Source of the DNA: Chlamydomonas sphaeroides
Taxonomy: Eukaryota; Chlorophyta; Chlorophyceae; Chlamydomonadales; Chlamydomonadaceae
Length of the DNA stretch: 64,000 bases
Reading direction: 5' to 3'
Assembly: GCA_001662425.1 (NCBI GenBank)
Contig: BDDC01000083.1
Span: 11,310-75,309, forward strand
Shown here: positions 33,577 to 45,668 of the stretch, piece by piece
Layout: each line of letters opens with the position of its first letter
Numbering within the stretch: the stretch's first letter is position 1
The notes under the pieces: generated by a model
Database searches by the model: none
What the model was told of the DNA's origin: nothing
The model's input: the letters and a program-made list of their open reading frames with translations, nothing else
Made by a program: the position numbers and the translations under genes

Positions 33577-36500
33577 ATGCCCCACGCTGTGGTTGTCGGG
33601 ACAGATGCGACAGCGCTGCACGTAGCGTGTCAGCTCGCCACGCGGGGCTTTGAAGTCTCTTTACTTGAAGCGTCGCAAGCTATCGGTGGAACCTGGGTGC
33701 AGCGACTTCAGGCTTGCGATGGCCTTCGTGGTGAGCGGTACTTCAGCGGGTTTTCGTTTCGGCAGTGGACATGACAGGCATTGAATAGGCAACTGCTTGA
33801 CACAGCGTTGACCTTACACAGCACCTGAAGTCATGGACATTCCGTTGCCTGTGACTAGGCCTGCGCTCCAGCACCTCAGCTAACTAGCTTGGGGTGCATG
33901 ACACAGACGCTGGCATCTTTTGGCAGGACGTCGCATGCCGGCCAGGGCAGAGCAAACCCAAAGCCGGGTGCAGGCCCGCCCCCCTATGCCTCCACCCCCG
34001 CTCACCCCTGCTGCTCACGCTCCTCCACAGATTTCCGCTATTCTCCCTGGGACGATGGCGTCTTCATCGACTTCCCGCTGGCCGCGCCCCGGCCCCGCGA
34101 AGACGCGACCGCCGTCGCGCTTGCGACCGGCGACATGTCGCGGCCCTCCTTCGGCGGCCGCCCCTCCTTTGGCGGCGGCCGCTCCTCCTTCATGAGCCGG
34201 GTGTCCTTGGCCGGTGGCCGCACCGTGTCAGTCCCGGAGCCCAGCAAGGGCAGCACGGCCATGGCACCCCTGCCGCCGTGCAACGAGCTGCAGGTGGGGC
34301 GCTGCCGAGCGGCGCCGAGCTGCTGGGCTGCACCGCCCGCTCGCTCCCTGGCTCGAGCACCCCACCACGGAGGGCTGGAGCCAGCGCGCCCGCCAGCCAC
34401 CACAGCCTGCACCTCAAACGTCTTTCCACCTGCCTCACAGCCGTCGGGTCCCGGCCGACGGGTCCCCGTCTGGCGCCCAGCCCTCCCGGCCGCACCCGCC
34501 GGTCGCCTGGCTTCTGCCCTACTCCCCGGCGGCCCCGGTCGGCGCCCTGTCGCACAGCGCAGCTGCCCTGCCCCTGTCGCCTGACATCCGTCCCACACCC
34601 GCCCCACAGCTGCTGCACCACCTGTCCCTCTACGCCCAAGTCGCGGGCCTTACCGGCTGCGTCCGGCTGGGCTGCACCCTGCGGCGCGCCAAGTGGCAGG
34701 TAGGCGCCGTACGCTTGCTTGGGACCCCGGGGCATGGGCCCTCGTGTCGGCACTCACCCCAGCCTCGGCTTTGCCTGCCACCCGGCCCTCTGCCAGCGCC
34801 TTGCTGCCTCGGCATCCTTTCTCTGCCCAGGGCAGCCAACCGGCTGCCCAATCTGAACCACCCTGCATTTCACCGCCGCCTCATGCGCCTCGATATCTGT
34901 CCCCCAGCCCTGCCGATCGCCAGGCTTGGAGTGAGCCCTGGTACAACCATACAGGCCCCTCACCCGTGCACCACTAGCCCTGCTGGCGCCACACGGCTCA
35001 CACGCCCTCACGTGCCTGGCCGCCTGCCCCTGGCGAACACACGCCCCTCCCCCCCACCCCGCTTCCTACCCCCTCACCCGTCCCCGACCTGCCCTTCCTA
35101 CCTGCGTGCCCTGCCAGGCCATGAACGCCTGCTGGCGCCTGGAGGTGAAGAACGAGCTGTCCATGCAGCGCATGCAGCTCAGCGCCGACCTGCTGGTCGT
35201 GTCGCGGCTGGCGGTGGCGGCGCCGCGGCTGCCGCGGGTGCAGGTGCGGCCGCCAGCGGGCTGCGTGCTGCATCCCCCGGGAGGGACCGGGTTAGCCGCT
35301 GCCCGCGCCTGAGCGCCTGCGGCGTCCGGGGCCCTGGGCCTCCCGGGGCTTGGGCAGCGCCTGGCCGCCCTTGCATGGCTTGGTCTAGGTGTGCCTGGAA
35401 ACCGCCGCCCGCATGGCCCTCGTCCCGACCAGCCCCCAAGGGGCCTGGGAGCTGTGCGGCGCTGCGGACATGCGCGCTTAGGCCTGCCACGCCCTGCCGC
35501 CGAAACGCCGCTCGCTCAGCGCATCCGGCACTCCCTGGCTGCCTCCTGCGCCAACGCCCGCCGCCTGCCAACGTGCACCCGCCTTCCCAGCAAACTGCCC
35601 ACCTGCTCGCACCCTCCTGCCCTCGCCCGCCTGCCGTCGCCCGCCTGCCCCTCACCGCACTACCGGAGATTCGCACCGCTTCGTTACTCCCATGGCTCAT
35701 TCCCTCCCGCCCTGCCATCCCCAGGGCCGCGAGCTGTACTGCGGCACGGTGCTAACAGCCAACGAGCAGCTGACGGGCCCGGGCGGCGAGGTGATGCTCA
35801 GCCAGGCGCTGCGTGGCCGCTGCGTGCTGGTCATGGGCGCGGCCGGGGCCGAGAGCCGCGCCTGGGCGGAGCTGTGCCGCCAGCACGCGGGCTTCGGCGG
35901 CAGCGTGGTGTTGCTGGAGGTGGCGGACGACCCGGTGGCGGCGGGCGTGGTGCCGCCCAGCGCCGGCGGTGCGGCCCGCAGAAGCGGGAGCGCCTTTGGG
36001 GGCTTCGGCGCGGTCGCGTCAGGGGCAGCCGCGAGCGGCGCCAGCGGCGGCGTTGGTGTGGAGAGGGTGAGGCGCTGGGCGGAGGGGTGGGAGGGAGGGC
36101 ATGGGGTTACGGGGAGCAGGCGTCCTGGTCGCTTCGTCGCCCCTGCCCATCCCCGACATGGTGCCGCCTCCCTCTGTGTCCGCGCAGGTTCCGCCCGGCC
36201 TGCAGCACCACAGCACCACCTCGCGCCCCACTTCGCCCCCACGGAGCGCCGCACAGCTCTCGGTCGGCATGCCGGCCGCGGCGCGCCCGCGCCCCGGCGG
36301 GCTGCTCTCGCGGCTCTTCGGTGTCTGCTGCGGCTGCGTGGGCGGCGACGGCCCCGGATCTGCCCGCGCCGATAGCTCCAGCCCTAAGCTACAGCGCTTC
36401 AGCCCGGCGCAGCCGCCGGTCAAGCTGCCGACCGCCAACAGCGGCGACGGGGCGCTGGATGTGATTGCGGCCGGCGACGACGTGCGCGACGGCGCCCAGG

Positions 36501-39500
36501 TCCTGCGGACCGACGATGTGGTCCTCGGCACGGCTGAGGACTGCGGGCCCGGCAGTCTAGGGATGCAGGCCGAGGGCGAGCATGGCGCGCGTGGGGATTG
36601 CGAAGATGGGGACGGCGAAGAGGACGATGAGGCCGAGATGGAGGCGCAGGAGGCGGCGGGCGTGGTGGTCGGGGACCGGGGGCGGCTGGCGACGGGAGAT
36701 GGCGGCGAGCCGGACGACTGCGCGGACGACTGCGCGGACGGCGGTGCGGACGGCGGCGCGGACGGCGGCGGCGGGCCGCGAGCGACGCGCAAGTCGCGCA
36801 AGTCCCGGCGCACGGGCGCGGGCCGCCGCACGCAGGCGAGCGCCGACGGCGGCGAGGAGCGCTGGACGTGTGGCCGGGCCAGCCTGCGCGTCGTGCGAGG
36901 TGCGGCGGTTCGTGGGGCGGGAGGGGCGCGCTCATGGGATAGGCCCTTGAGGGCGACACCGTCGCCCTCCCGGCGGCCGCCCGGCCAAGCTTGCGCCTCC
37001 CGTAGGCTGTGGCACCTTGACTTCCACGTACACGGCCACCACACTACCTGCCACCCCCCACGCCTCTCCCATCCGCAGGCGTGGGCGCGCTCCTCAACGG
37101 GACCCATGTCACGTTCACCAACGGGGAGGAGCTGCCGGCGGATGTTGTGCTGATGGTGCCGCTGGCGGGGGAGGAGCCCAACCTGGCTTTCTTGGACTGC
37201 GGCCCGCCGCCGAGGTGAGGAGGGAGGTGCGATGCGCTGACGTGGCCGTCCTCCGCCGCGTGCGCGCTGCACGCCCGCCTGCCTCCCTGTCTGCGATGGG
37301 GACGAAGCTGGCGTGGAGGCTGTGAGCAGCTCCTGCCTGTCTGCCTTCGCCCGTTGGCCCTCCCGCCGGTGGGACCCTGCCACGTGCTGCTGGCACGCGG
37401 CCTCGTTGCGTACACCCACCAGCAAGCCGCCTCCATCCCACCCTCAGAGCCTCCCTGGGCGGCTCTTCCCCGGGCAACTCCTTCAAGCGCTCCCAGTCGG
37501 CCGTCTCCTTCAGCGGCGCGGCGCAGGGCGGCGGCGGCGGCTCCTTCAGCTCGCAAGCCGACGGTGGCCTCGCAGGAGCCGCCGCCATCGCCGGCATCGA
37601 GCCGCTGCACCGCGACATCGCCTCGAGCCACCCAAGCGCCCCCAACTTCGCTCTCGTGGGCGTGGGCGCTGCCGCCACGCAGCACGACGCCAAGACCACC
37701 GCCGCACAGGCCGCGTGGCTGCTCGCGACGTGGGCCGGTTGCAGCAAAGCCGGCACCCACGGGGACAGCGGCGGAGGCAGCCGCGGCGACGAGGCCGCTG
37801 GGCTGGAGCCGGCCGCTGCCGACGGCGTTGTGGCATGGCTGCAGGAGGGCGGCACGGTGGCGGAGGCCGGCGGCTCGCTGCGCCAGCCCACGGCGGTGGA
37901 GGCGGCCGCGGACGCGGCGCTGCGGGCCCGCTGGCGGGCCGAGGCTGCTCGCAAGGGCCAGCCGGAGCTGTACAGCATGCGCTACCTGCAGCAGCTGCTG
38001 GCCGACCTGGGCACCAACATGAAGGCGCAGCCGGTGGGGCCTTGGGGCTAGGGCTAGCTCGGCGGCTAGGGCGCTCGGCGGCAGCGCGCTGCCGACCTGG
38101 CAGCCCGATTCCACCCTTCTCCGGGCTCCGCATGCTAGATTCACGCTGCCACTGCCTGCGCGGGCTGTGCGTCCTGCCCATCCCCCTCCCGCAGGGCCTC
38201 GCCGGCATGCTGGGCGCCGGCAGCGGCGTGACGCTGCAGAACCTGACCCGCACCCGCCTGGCCAAGCTGCTGGGCGTGCGCCGCCTGCGCCGCAACCCCG
38301 CGCTGCATGGCGGCCCCGCGCTGTCCCGCGAGCAGTCCCGCAACTCCATCCGGGCCAGCCCCAGCGGCCACCAGAGCCCGCGCGGCTCGTGCCACACGCC
38401 GCGCCAGGGCTCGATGTCCTGCAGCGGCGCGCCGCCGGGCTACGGCAGCCAGGGCGGCGTGGCGCCGGGGCCGGGCGAGCGAGGCAGCGGCTCCACCGCC
38501 AGCCGCGATGCGTCGCACACAACGCAAGGCGGCTCGCCCTTCGCCGCCGTCGCTGCCGCCGCTGCCTACGGCTACGGCCACGGGCCGTACTTCGGCACCC
38601 CCGGCTCCGGCGGCGGCGGCACGCACAGCCCTAGCGCACCGCGCTCCTCCGCGCCGGCTCCCGGTGCACGGCGCAGCATGGAGGTCCCTGCCGAGGGCCC
38701 GGATGGCGGGCATGCCTTTGGCGGCGCCAATGGGGCCATGTTCTCAGTGACCGGCCCCGGCGGCATGGGACAGGCGGGGCGCGGCTCGCCGTCGCTCCCA
38801 CGGGGCATGAGCAACGGCGGGCTGTTGTCGCCAGTGGACGGGCAGCTGTACAGGGTGGCCGAGCACCCCGCCGAACACCTGGCCGGCACCAGCGCCGATC
38901 GGTCGCTGCCCCTGCCCTGGGGCCCCGAGCGTTCCGCGCCCTCCAGCCCAGGCACCGGCGCCGGCGGCATGGCACCAGGCTACGGACCGCCGTACATTGG
39001 CGGCGGCGGCGGCGCCGTCAGCGCTGGCGGTGGCGGTCGGAGGATGCTGGCCGGGCCAGGGCCGTCGCCGCCGCTGCAGATCGTTGGCGGGGGCGGCGAG
39101 GAGCTCGGGACCCCGTCGGGGGGCCCTCAGGCTCGGTTCCGGAGCCAGATGCTGGTGCGGCACCGCTCCACCAGCCGGCTGGCGGGGGTGTCACACGCGA
39201 GTACGACACTGCCGACCGCCAGCCCTCCGCCGGCCAGCGGCGGCTCGGGCGTGGGCGGGATATCGTTGTCGCCCTTTGGCTTCCGGCGCGCACCCACCAT
39301 GTCCGCAACACAGGTGGGAAAGGTGAGGCATTGGGGTGGGGGAGGGATCGGTGAGGTCGGGGTCGTTTTAATCAGCCGAGAGCGGAGCAGACATGCTTGC
39401 CACCCGCTCCTGACGCGCTTCGCCGTTCCCATTCGCGCACCCACCTGCCTCCCGCACACCCGCGACCACAGGTCAGCTTCGACGGCACGCAGAGCTTTTC

Positions 39501-40743
39501 AGCGGACCGCCGCTCCAATAGCGGCCGCGTCTCGCATGGCCGCCGCATGCTGGGCGCCGCCGGCCCGCAGGCTGCCGGCGGCCCTCCCGCGCCTCCCGCG
39601 GTGCCGCTGCTGCAGCGCAACAACAGCGCCGCCCGCATGCAGCTGCTGGTGGCCGCAGCCAGCTCGGCCTCGCGGCGGCGCAACCTCATGCTCGCCAGCG
39701 GCTCGCCTTCGGCCGCATCGGCCGGCAGCGACCAGCAGTGGAACGGAGGGCGGCCCGGCAGCCCCTCCTCGGGCGGCGGCTACGGCTCCGGGCTGCACAA
39801 GGCCCACAGCGAGGCCATCCCACAGCTGCAGCTGGGCGCCATGGGGGCCATGGCAGGCGCCTCGCCGCGGACCGCCCGCCTCAGCCGGCCCAGCGGGCTA
39901 AGCGGCGCCAGCGTCACCGCCATGGCCCGAGCTGCGATAGTGTCGGTCGGCAGCGGGCTGTCCAATGCCGTCAGCGCGCCCGTGCCGGTGTCGGAGCCGT
40001 CGTCGCCGCGGACGTCCGCCGGCGCCTCGATGGCTGCAGCAGCAGCTGGCGAGGAGACGGCGATGCGCCTCGCTGCCGCCGCGGCGTCGGCGGCGTCGGC
40101 TGCCGTCGCCTTGGCGGCGTCGGCAGCTGACGCAAGCGGAGCCGCCGCGGCGGCCGACGCCATGGGCGCGGCGGCCGATAACGCGTCCAATAATCGCTTC
40201 CGCGGCAGCGGTGCCGGCGACGGCGCTTCCTCGCAGCTCGACAGTACCGGCGGCGGCCGCATGGGGCAGCTGGGCCCTGCGCCGCCGTCCCGACGGCTCA
40301 CCGCAGCCGCCCGCCGCCGCTCCATCACCATGCCCGACCTGCGGGTCAGCGGCCAGCTGCAAGTGGTGGGGTACGCGGGCAACGACGACGATGACGACGA
40401 GGAGGCGCTGGCCTTGCGGGCTGCCACCGCAGCGAGCGCCCTGGCCGGCCAGGGCGCCGGGTTCTTCAGCCAGTATGCTCCGGTACAGCAAGCACGGACA
40501 TACCAGGGCATGTTGAACGAGTTCCGAGAGCTCGACGTACCCATAATCGCCGGTAACAGCCCCAGCCGGGCCCAGGCCAGCGGCTGGGGTCGGGGCGCGG
40601 GGCCTAGCGCTAGTGCGACTCTGCCGGTGCTTGGCGGCGGCGGCGGCGGCGGCGGCGCGCTCCTCCACTTGGGCGATGGCAGCGCGGACGACGGCCATGC
40701 GGGGCCGAGCTTTGGGCCGGACGGCACGGTCTCGCCTGTGTGA
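33577..40743 (+). CDS. Flavin-containing monooxygenase-like protein with giant low-complexity tail
   Basis: Ten exons (33577-33730, 34031-34293, 34610-34699, 35118-35243, 35725-36066, 36188-36899, 37079-37214, 37448-38033, 38195-39322, 39472-40743) give 1,602 residues. The start has an FAD-type strand-turn-helix (HAVVVGTDATALHVACQLA) and the IGGTW motif of FMO/BVMO enzymes. A second Rossmann motif is CVLVMGAAGAESRAWAELC (about residue 250). The late strand VTFTNGEELPADVVLMVP (about 572) and PNFALVGVGAAATQHDA (about 665) match the usual end of the family. Both dinucleotide motifs are degenerate: GTDATA replaces GxGxxG and GAAGAE replaces GxGxSG. An insertion of roughly 230 residues, rich in Gly, Asp and Ser, separates the halves. 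Residues about 800-1,602 are Ser/Gly/Ala/Pro-rich with many Arg-Arg-x-Ser motifs (RRRSITMPD). FMO enzymes oxygenate N or S atoms; activity here is doubtful. Confidence 0.78.
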
Positions 40744-42300
40744 GGCCGCTGGGTACCGGCGCCCACGGCCCAGGTGGGGCTGGTGGGGGCCGTGGGGCAG
40801 CGACGAGTGCATGCGCCGCGCGCCGAGCCGCGAGGGCTCGGCCGGCTGGCTAGCGCGCCCCAGTGAGCGGACGCAAGGATGTGCGTGTGGAGTTATGACG
40901 CAGAAGTTACTGCAGCAATGCACGCTGGCGCGGCTCGTTGACGCAGAAGTCACTGCAGCAATGCACGCTGGGGCGGCTCGTTAGAGCCAGCTGGGGCCAG
41001 CCCCGGCGCGAGACGTAATGTTTGGCCATGCTTGGCCAGCACGCTTCAATACCGTACCGTATGCCATGCACGCGACATTGATGGAGGTATGTCCAGTGCC
41101 GAGGTCCGAGCGCGCAAGCGCGAGCGCGCCGCAACTGCTGGGTGTGCTGGCTGTGCTCGTTGCGGGGCATCTCTTGGGCCCAGCTCTGCCGTTCAGTCAT
41201 GATTGCAGTCGTGTGGGTGATGTGCGTGAGTCCGTCTGCACTGCACTGGAAGCTTTGGCGGTGGCCCCTGCGAGCCCTGAACGGGCCCTGGCTTACGGCA
41301 CTTCGCGGCCAAGAGCCTTTCGCTGCGTGTCGCAGCATTGGAGCCGTGAAGCGCATGGCTGGCCAAGGCCGGCCTCTGCCATGCACGTATTCTCGCGTCG
41401 CCCTTGACTGAACGGACCGTGTGTACAGCCGCCGTCGCTGACTGGCGTTTGAGGGCTGGTGCTGCGCAGCGGCGGACGTGAGCCTGCGTGGGTTGTGGGG
41501 GTGTGGTTTTTCACGGCAGGCCTTGCGTCACGTTGCATGACGCCGGGGCAATAAGCTTGGACTTGCAGGGCCTCGGAGGGCGGTGTATGACGTCCGGTGA
41601 AATAAGCAGTGCTGGGCGTTTGGGCTCCGATCTGCTGCCGCGCCCGCCACCCAGGGCCCTCGTGCCGGCTGCTACTTCCTGCCGTCGCGCCGTCGTGCTA
41701 TTGTCGTACCGACACGGCCGTGCATGGCGGTGCGCGCTAGACATTCTAGCCCACACCAGGCCAGGTGCCGCACGCAACACGCGCACGGGCCGGGTGCTCG
41801 GGGCTTGGTGGCGGCACGGCGGGCGGGGGCCGCTGCTGTCCTGTGGCTCCTGCCGCCGCTAGCGCGAGGCCCCTGGGCGCTGGCATCACTTGCCTCCGCC
41901 GGGTGGTGCTGTCTCCAAACGGCCGCATGCAGAGGAATGACGCGAGCCAGACACATACTCGCCGCGCTGGGCGCGCTACACGAGGCTGCGCTGCGCGTTC
42001 CTCGTTGTCGCCCGCAAGGCCGGGAGCTGGGCGGCCGCAAGGCCGGGACATGCGAGGCCGCAGGGCTGGGAGCTGCGGCGGGCCATGGTCGATGGAGATG
42101 GAAGGCCCCGAGGGCCCTGATGTGCACTGGGCGCACGCCAGCATGCACATGATGCGTCACTGGTGGGCATAGCATGCAAGCATGTGCAAGCATGGCTGAC
42201 CGCTGCGCCGCTCCTCCGCCCTAGCTGCGGCAGGATCTATCCGTGTGGTGGAACGGGTGATGGGTCAGCAGCTCAGCGCCCCGCCTAGCCACCGCAGCTG
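40744..42300. other. Intergenic between FMO-like gene and repeat family
   Basis: No coding exon or RNA gene was recognised. A 43-base tandem duplication lies at 40,896-40,981. No TGTAA signal was found close to the FMO-like stop codon. Confidence 0.5.
40896..40981. repeat. 43-base tandem duplication
   Basis: Two adjacent 43-base copies (40,896-40,938 and 40,939-40,981) differ at only two positions. They lie about 150 bases after the FMO-like stop codon. Confidence 0.95.
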
Positions 42301-44100
42301 GTGACGTTCCACATTCCTGCGTGCTGAGCTTGGGGTGTCCGCACCCTCCAGCGCTTTAAGGTGTCGCTGTACGGACTTTTGGGCTACACAATGATCCAAG
42401 GCACCGCGCAGCTCAACAATGCGTTGCAGCTGCGGCCAGGGCATACTGTCCGCCTGGCGCGCCGCTCCGACGGCCCAGTGGTCGTGGTCGAGTCTAAGCT
42501 GCTGGCAGAGCCCTTCCTCACAATCTGCCCCAGTGGCGTCATTGCAGGCGGGCCGGCGGCTCTGCAGTCGGCCTTCGGCGCTGCCGCCGTAGACACCGCC
42601 GCGTCCTCGGGCAGCGTGCAGGCGGCGGAGGTGTGGGTTCCGCAGCCGCCGGATGGCCGCCTGCGCCGCGTCCCCGTGGGGCTGCAGCCCAGCCCTGACG
42701 GCGGCGTCGTGCTGCGGACGGGCGCGCTGGCGCGCGTGCTGGCGCTGCGGCAGGGGGCTTCCCTGCGGCTGCAGCGGTTTCAGGACGGGCGGGTGAAGGT
42801 GGCGGAGCCCGTTGCGGATGCCGCAATGCCGGAGGCGAGCGTGACGAAAATCGACACAGAGGCCGGCCGCCCCCAAGTCGGCAGTCGTGGCCGCAACCTA
42901 GTTGGCTTTGTGGCCCTCCTCGGGGCATTCCGCCCGGCCTTGGTAGAGGCGCTAGCCACCGGCAGAGGCCAAACAGCGGAGCTGTGGGCTCGTCCGGCAG
43001 GCGCCGAGCAGCTGCAGCGCTACCCGGTGCAGCTAACACCCTACGGTGCCGACAGATCAAGCTGCCATGTCACCAGCACCTCTGGCCTGGAGTCGGCGCT
43101 GCAGCTGCAGCCCGGAGACGCCCTTGCCCTGCGCACGCTGCCGGACGGGCGTGTGGAGGTGTCCCCGGCGCCGGCGGACGCCGCTCCCGGGCCGGGCCTG
43201 GCAACAGGCAGCCCGCGGGCGCTGCAGGTTGGGGCTAGCGGCCGGACTCTTCACGGACCCGCAACCTTGCGCGCTGTGTTCGGGCCGTTCGGGCCGGCGG
43301 TGGAGCTGTGGGTGCGGATGCCGCGCTCCGAGCAGCTGCAGGCCGTCCGTTTGTCGCTCACGCTTATTACAAGCTAGAACGAAGTCAAAGGAGGAGTATC
43401 TGTAACCTGCGTAAACGTGAATTCATCGATATCTCCTGCGTAGTCTGGAATGAAAGGTGACGGCAGGCAGGCCACAAGGCCGAAGACAGGAGTGCGCCTG
43501 TGCGGCATACCTGAGCGCGGAACGGCGCGTTATCCGGCCAACCATGTTTTGGGGGGTCCGTTAGCTGCTACTGGCGCGGGGCCATGACATCCCAGCCCAA
43601 CCCAACGCAATGGGGAACGAACCTGTGGAATGGGGTTGGCGCGCAGCGACTTGGTCAGGAGAAGTCATGATGCGCGGCGTCGAGTTGCAGGCAAGTAGCA
43701 GCCGGCGGAACGGCGATGTCCAAGCTATCCCCGCGCCAGCAGCAGTGTGTAGAATGTCTTGGAGCACGCGCTGCAGGCTGCGCGCTGATCCCGGTAGCTC
43801 TGCGGGCCGTGCTGCCGCCGCTGTCGCCGGGCGAGGAGGTGCTCGTCAGGGCGCTGCCGGACGGCCGAATTGAGCTGGTGTCCCCGCAGCCGCTGGCGGA
43901 GGCGGAGGAGCCGCGCCAGCGCGTGACGCTGATACACGCACCTCGAGCAAAGCAGCGCGGCACTGCCGACGTCTCCAAGAAGGTCCCTAGGCTCAGAACT
44001 GGCGGCGCAAGGGCTATCTATGGGGGCATCCGTCTCTGTCGTGACAGGTGATGGCGAGGTGACGGGCAGACGCAGCCACAGCGTGAGGCGAGTCACCCAC
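42301..44100 (+). pseudogene. Repeat-family copy A, truncated and interrupted
   Basis: This copy is homologous to B and C below. It starts inside the first repeat unit: RFKVSLYG is preceded in frame by a stop and there is no upstream ATG (the first in-frame ATG is at 42,391). It then reads openly through two and a half units to 43,365. There a 392-base insertion (43,366-43,757) breaks it in the middle of unit 4; the reading resumes at 43,761 as ARAAGCALIPVALRAVLPP. After the next PDGRIELVSPQPLAEAEEP the sequence drifts out of frame relative to B and C, and the C-terminal domain is absent. Stretches identical to B and others identical to C alternate along it. It is very unlikely to make a family protein, although the 5' ORF (42,391-43,377) might still be expressed. 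Confidence 0.8.
43366..43757. mobile_element. Insertion inside repeat-family copy A
   Basis: Aligning A with C puts an extra 392 bases exactly between CTCACGCTT and GGAGCACG. CTT is found on both sides (43,363-43,365 and 43,758-43,760), as a 3-base target duplication would leave. The element has no coding capacity and no clear terminal inverted repeats or poly(A). Its left 20 bases recur at 32,669-32,688 in this window. It could be a short non-autonomous transposon or filler DNA from a repair event. Confidence 0.55.
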
Positions 44101-44369
44101 ACATCGGAACACGTGCATCGTCAAGGCGCGTGGAACACAGTACAGCTGCGCCACCATGTGCTTGCCGCGGCCCCAAGGCATTCCAAAGCGGCTGGCGCTG
44201 ACAGCCGTTTGGCCGCTGTGTGCCTCTTGACGACCCGGCGCACCCATCTGCCCTCCGATGATGTGCCGTGAAAGCATGTCCGGCTGAAGTCAGCGCCCCG
44301 TACAACAGCTGCCATGGACTTAAATCCACAACGAACAGAATGGAGCCACGAAACGGGGATGGAGCGGGG

Positions 44370-44374
44370 TTACA
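44370..44374 (-). terminator. Poly(A) signal TGTAA of eL43
   Basis: TTACA on the plus strand reads TGTAA in the direction of the eL43 gene, 278 bases after its stop. The interval 44,101-44,651 otherwise holds only the eL43 3' UTR and the worn-out end of copy A. Confidence 0.6.
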
Positions 44375-44651
44375 TCCTCCCACATGGAGGCAGCCCTCGA
44401 GCGGGCCCAAAACGTGCGCCCGGCAGAGGAGCAAGCGTCCGTGGGCAGCACCTTGGCGCTGCCCGTGCGCAGTCAGGCCAAGGCCCTCGCGACAACCACC
44501 ACGCAACACGCGCGCGGTGCCATGCCGGCGTCGCCCCTTGCACCCCGCGCCCTGCAAGTGGGGCATGCGGTGGCGCGCAGCCGCCGCCACTGCCCCATCT
44601 CGCTCCCCCGATCAGCACTGCTCAGTCGCAGTCCACTCAATCTCCTCTGCT

Positions 44652-45668
44652 TTAGGCCTCAACCTGCTCGCGGAGACGGCGGATCGTCGACCGGACGGTG
44701 ACCGACGAAGCGGTGCTGCGGGAGGGGGTGGGGCAGGGAGCGCGGGGCAAGGGCAGGGCGTGCGTGTCTGGAGGGGCGCCCGTGTTGCTGGCCGCGAACC
44801 CAAAGCGCCGCAGTCCGCTCGACCGCCAGTCCAGGGCATGCGATTGAACTCTGCGCTCGGCAAATCAGGTACTATTGCCAAGGCCGGGGCCGCCGGCGAT
44901 AGCCCACGTCAGCGCCCGCGCCCACTAGCACAGCGACACCGCAAGCCAGGACGGCCGGCGCGCGGGCCCTGCGTTTTCCAGTTTGGAAGGCCTCGTGCTC
45001 GTGGCAGTGAAGAGCAGCTGGCGCCCGCGCCCGGGCACTTCCACGTGACCGGTCGCAGCGGTACCGCTCGCGCGCCGCCTCCTTGGTCGGCTCGCCGGGC
45101 GCTGCTGCATCGTGACGCCCAACCCCGGGCGCAGCCCCCGCAACCACGCTGCTCTCACTTCAGCGTGTAGGCGCCGCCGGCCTGGACCTTGCCGCAGGCC
45201 TTGCAGCCCCAGATGCCCACAGCCTGGCGCTTCATCGCGTACTGTGGGGCAAGGGGACCAGCGATGTTTGCCCATGAACAAGTCAGGAACGCGAATGGCC
45301 CCTCAAGATGTATGCTGGCGCTCCACTAATGCAGCTACTTCCAAACAGCAGTGCGCTTGGCGACTAGCGCACCTGCAGGCGTCAAGCCACATTGAGACTT
45401 CTCCCCGGCGGCGGCAATCCCTGGGACCCCTGAGCGTGTACGCACCTTGCCGCAGAAGTGGCAGAAGTACTTGGAGTGCTGGCTGACCTCCATCTTCTTA
45501 ATCACCTTCCGGAGACTCGCACCATAGCGAGTACCGTACTTGCCGACGATGCCGACCTTCTTGGTGCGCTTCGACTGCGGTCAGGAGAAGCGCGGGGCTA
45601 AAGTTGGCGGACGGCGGTCGCAATTGCGGCTGCCGGCTGCTGAGGCCAAATTGTTGTGAGCGCACCAT
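44652..45668 (-). CDS. RPL37A: Cytosolic ribosomal protein eL43 (L37a)
   Basis: Four exons (45666-45668, 45446-45574, 45159-45241, 44652-44715) give 92 residues, the normal length of eL43. The product reads M, SKRTKKVGIVGKYGTRYGAS, LRKVIKKMEVSQHSKYFC and onward to the C-terminal TASSVTVRSTIRRLREQVEA. The zinc ribbon has two Cys-x2-Cys knuckles (CHFC and CKAC). It is a component of the large 80S subunit. The first exon appears to contribute only the ATG codon, followed at once by a GTGCGC donor; this is the least certain part, since another short upstream exon could supply the start. The other splice sites are fixed by conservation and phase. The gene lies inside the repeat-family array and on the opposite strand to it. 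Confidence 0.93.

Noticed and set aside
35379..35481. Possible extra FMO-like exon reading VCLETAARMALVPTSPQG
   Set aside because: Skipping it joins RLPRVQ to GRELYCGT in phase, as the family requires; including it brings an in-frame TAG.
39780..40953. Minus-strand ORFs opposite the FMO-like tail
   Set aside because: Complementary reading of Ser/Gly/Ala codons keeps several frames open by composition alone; the plus frame joins the FMO-like exons in phase.
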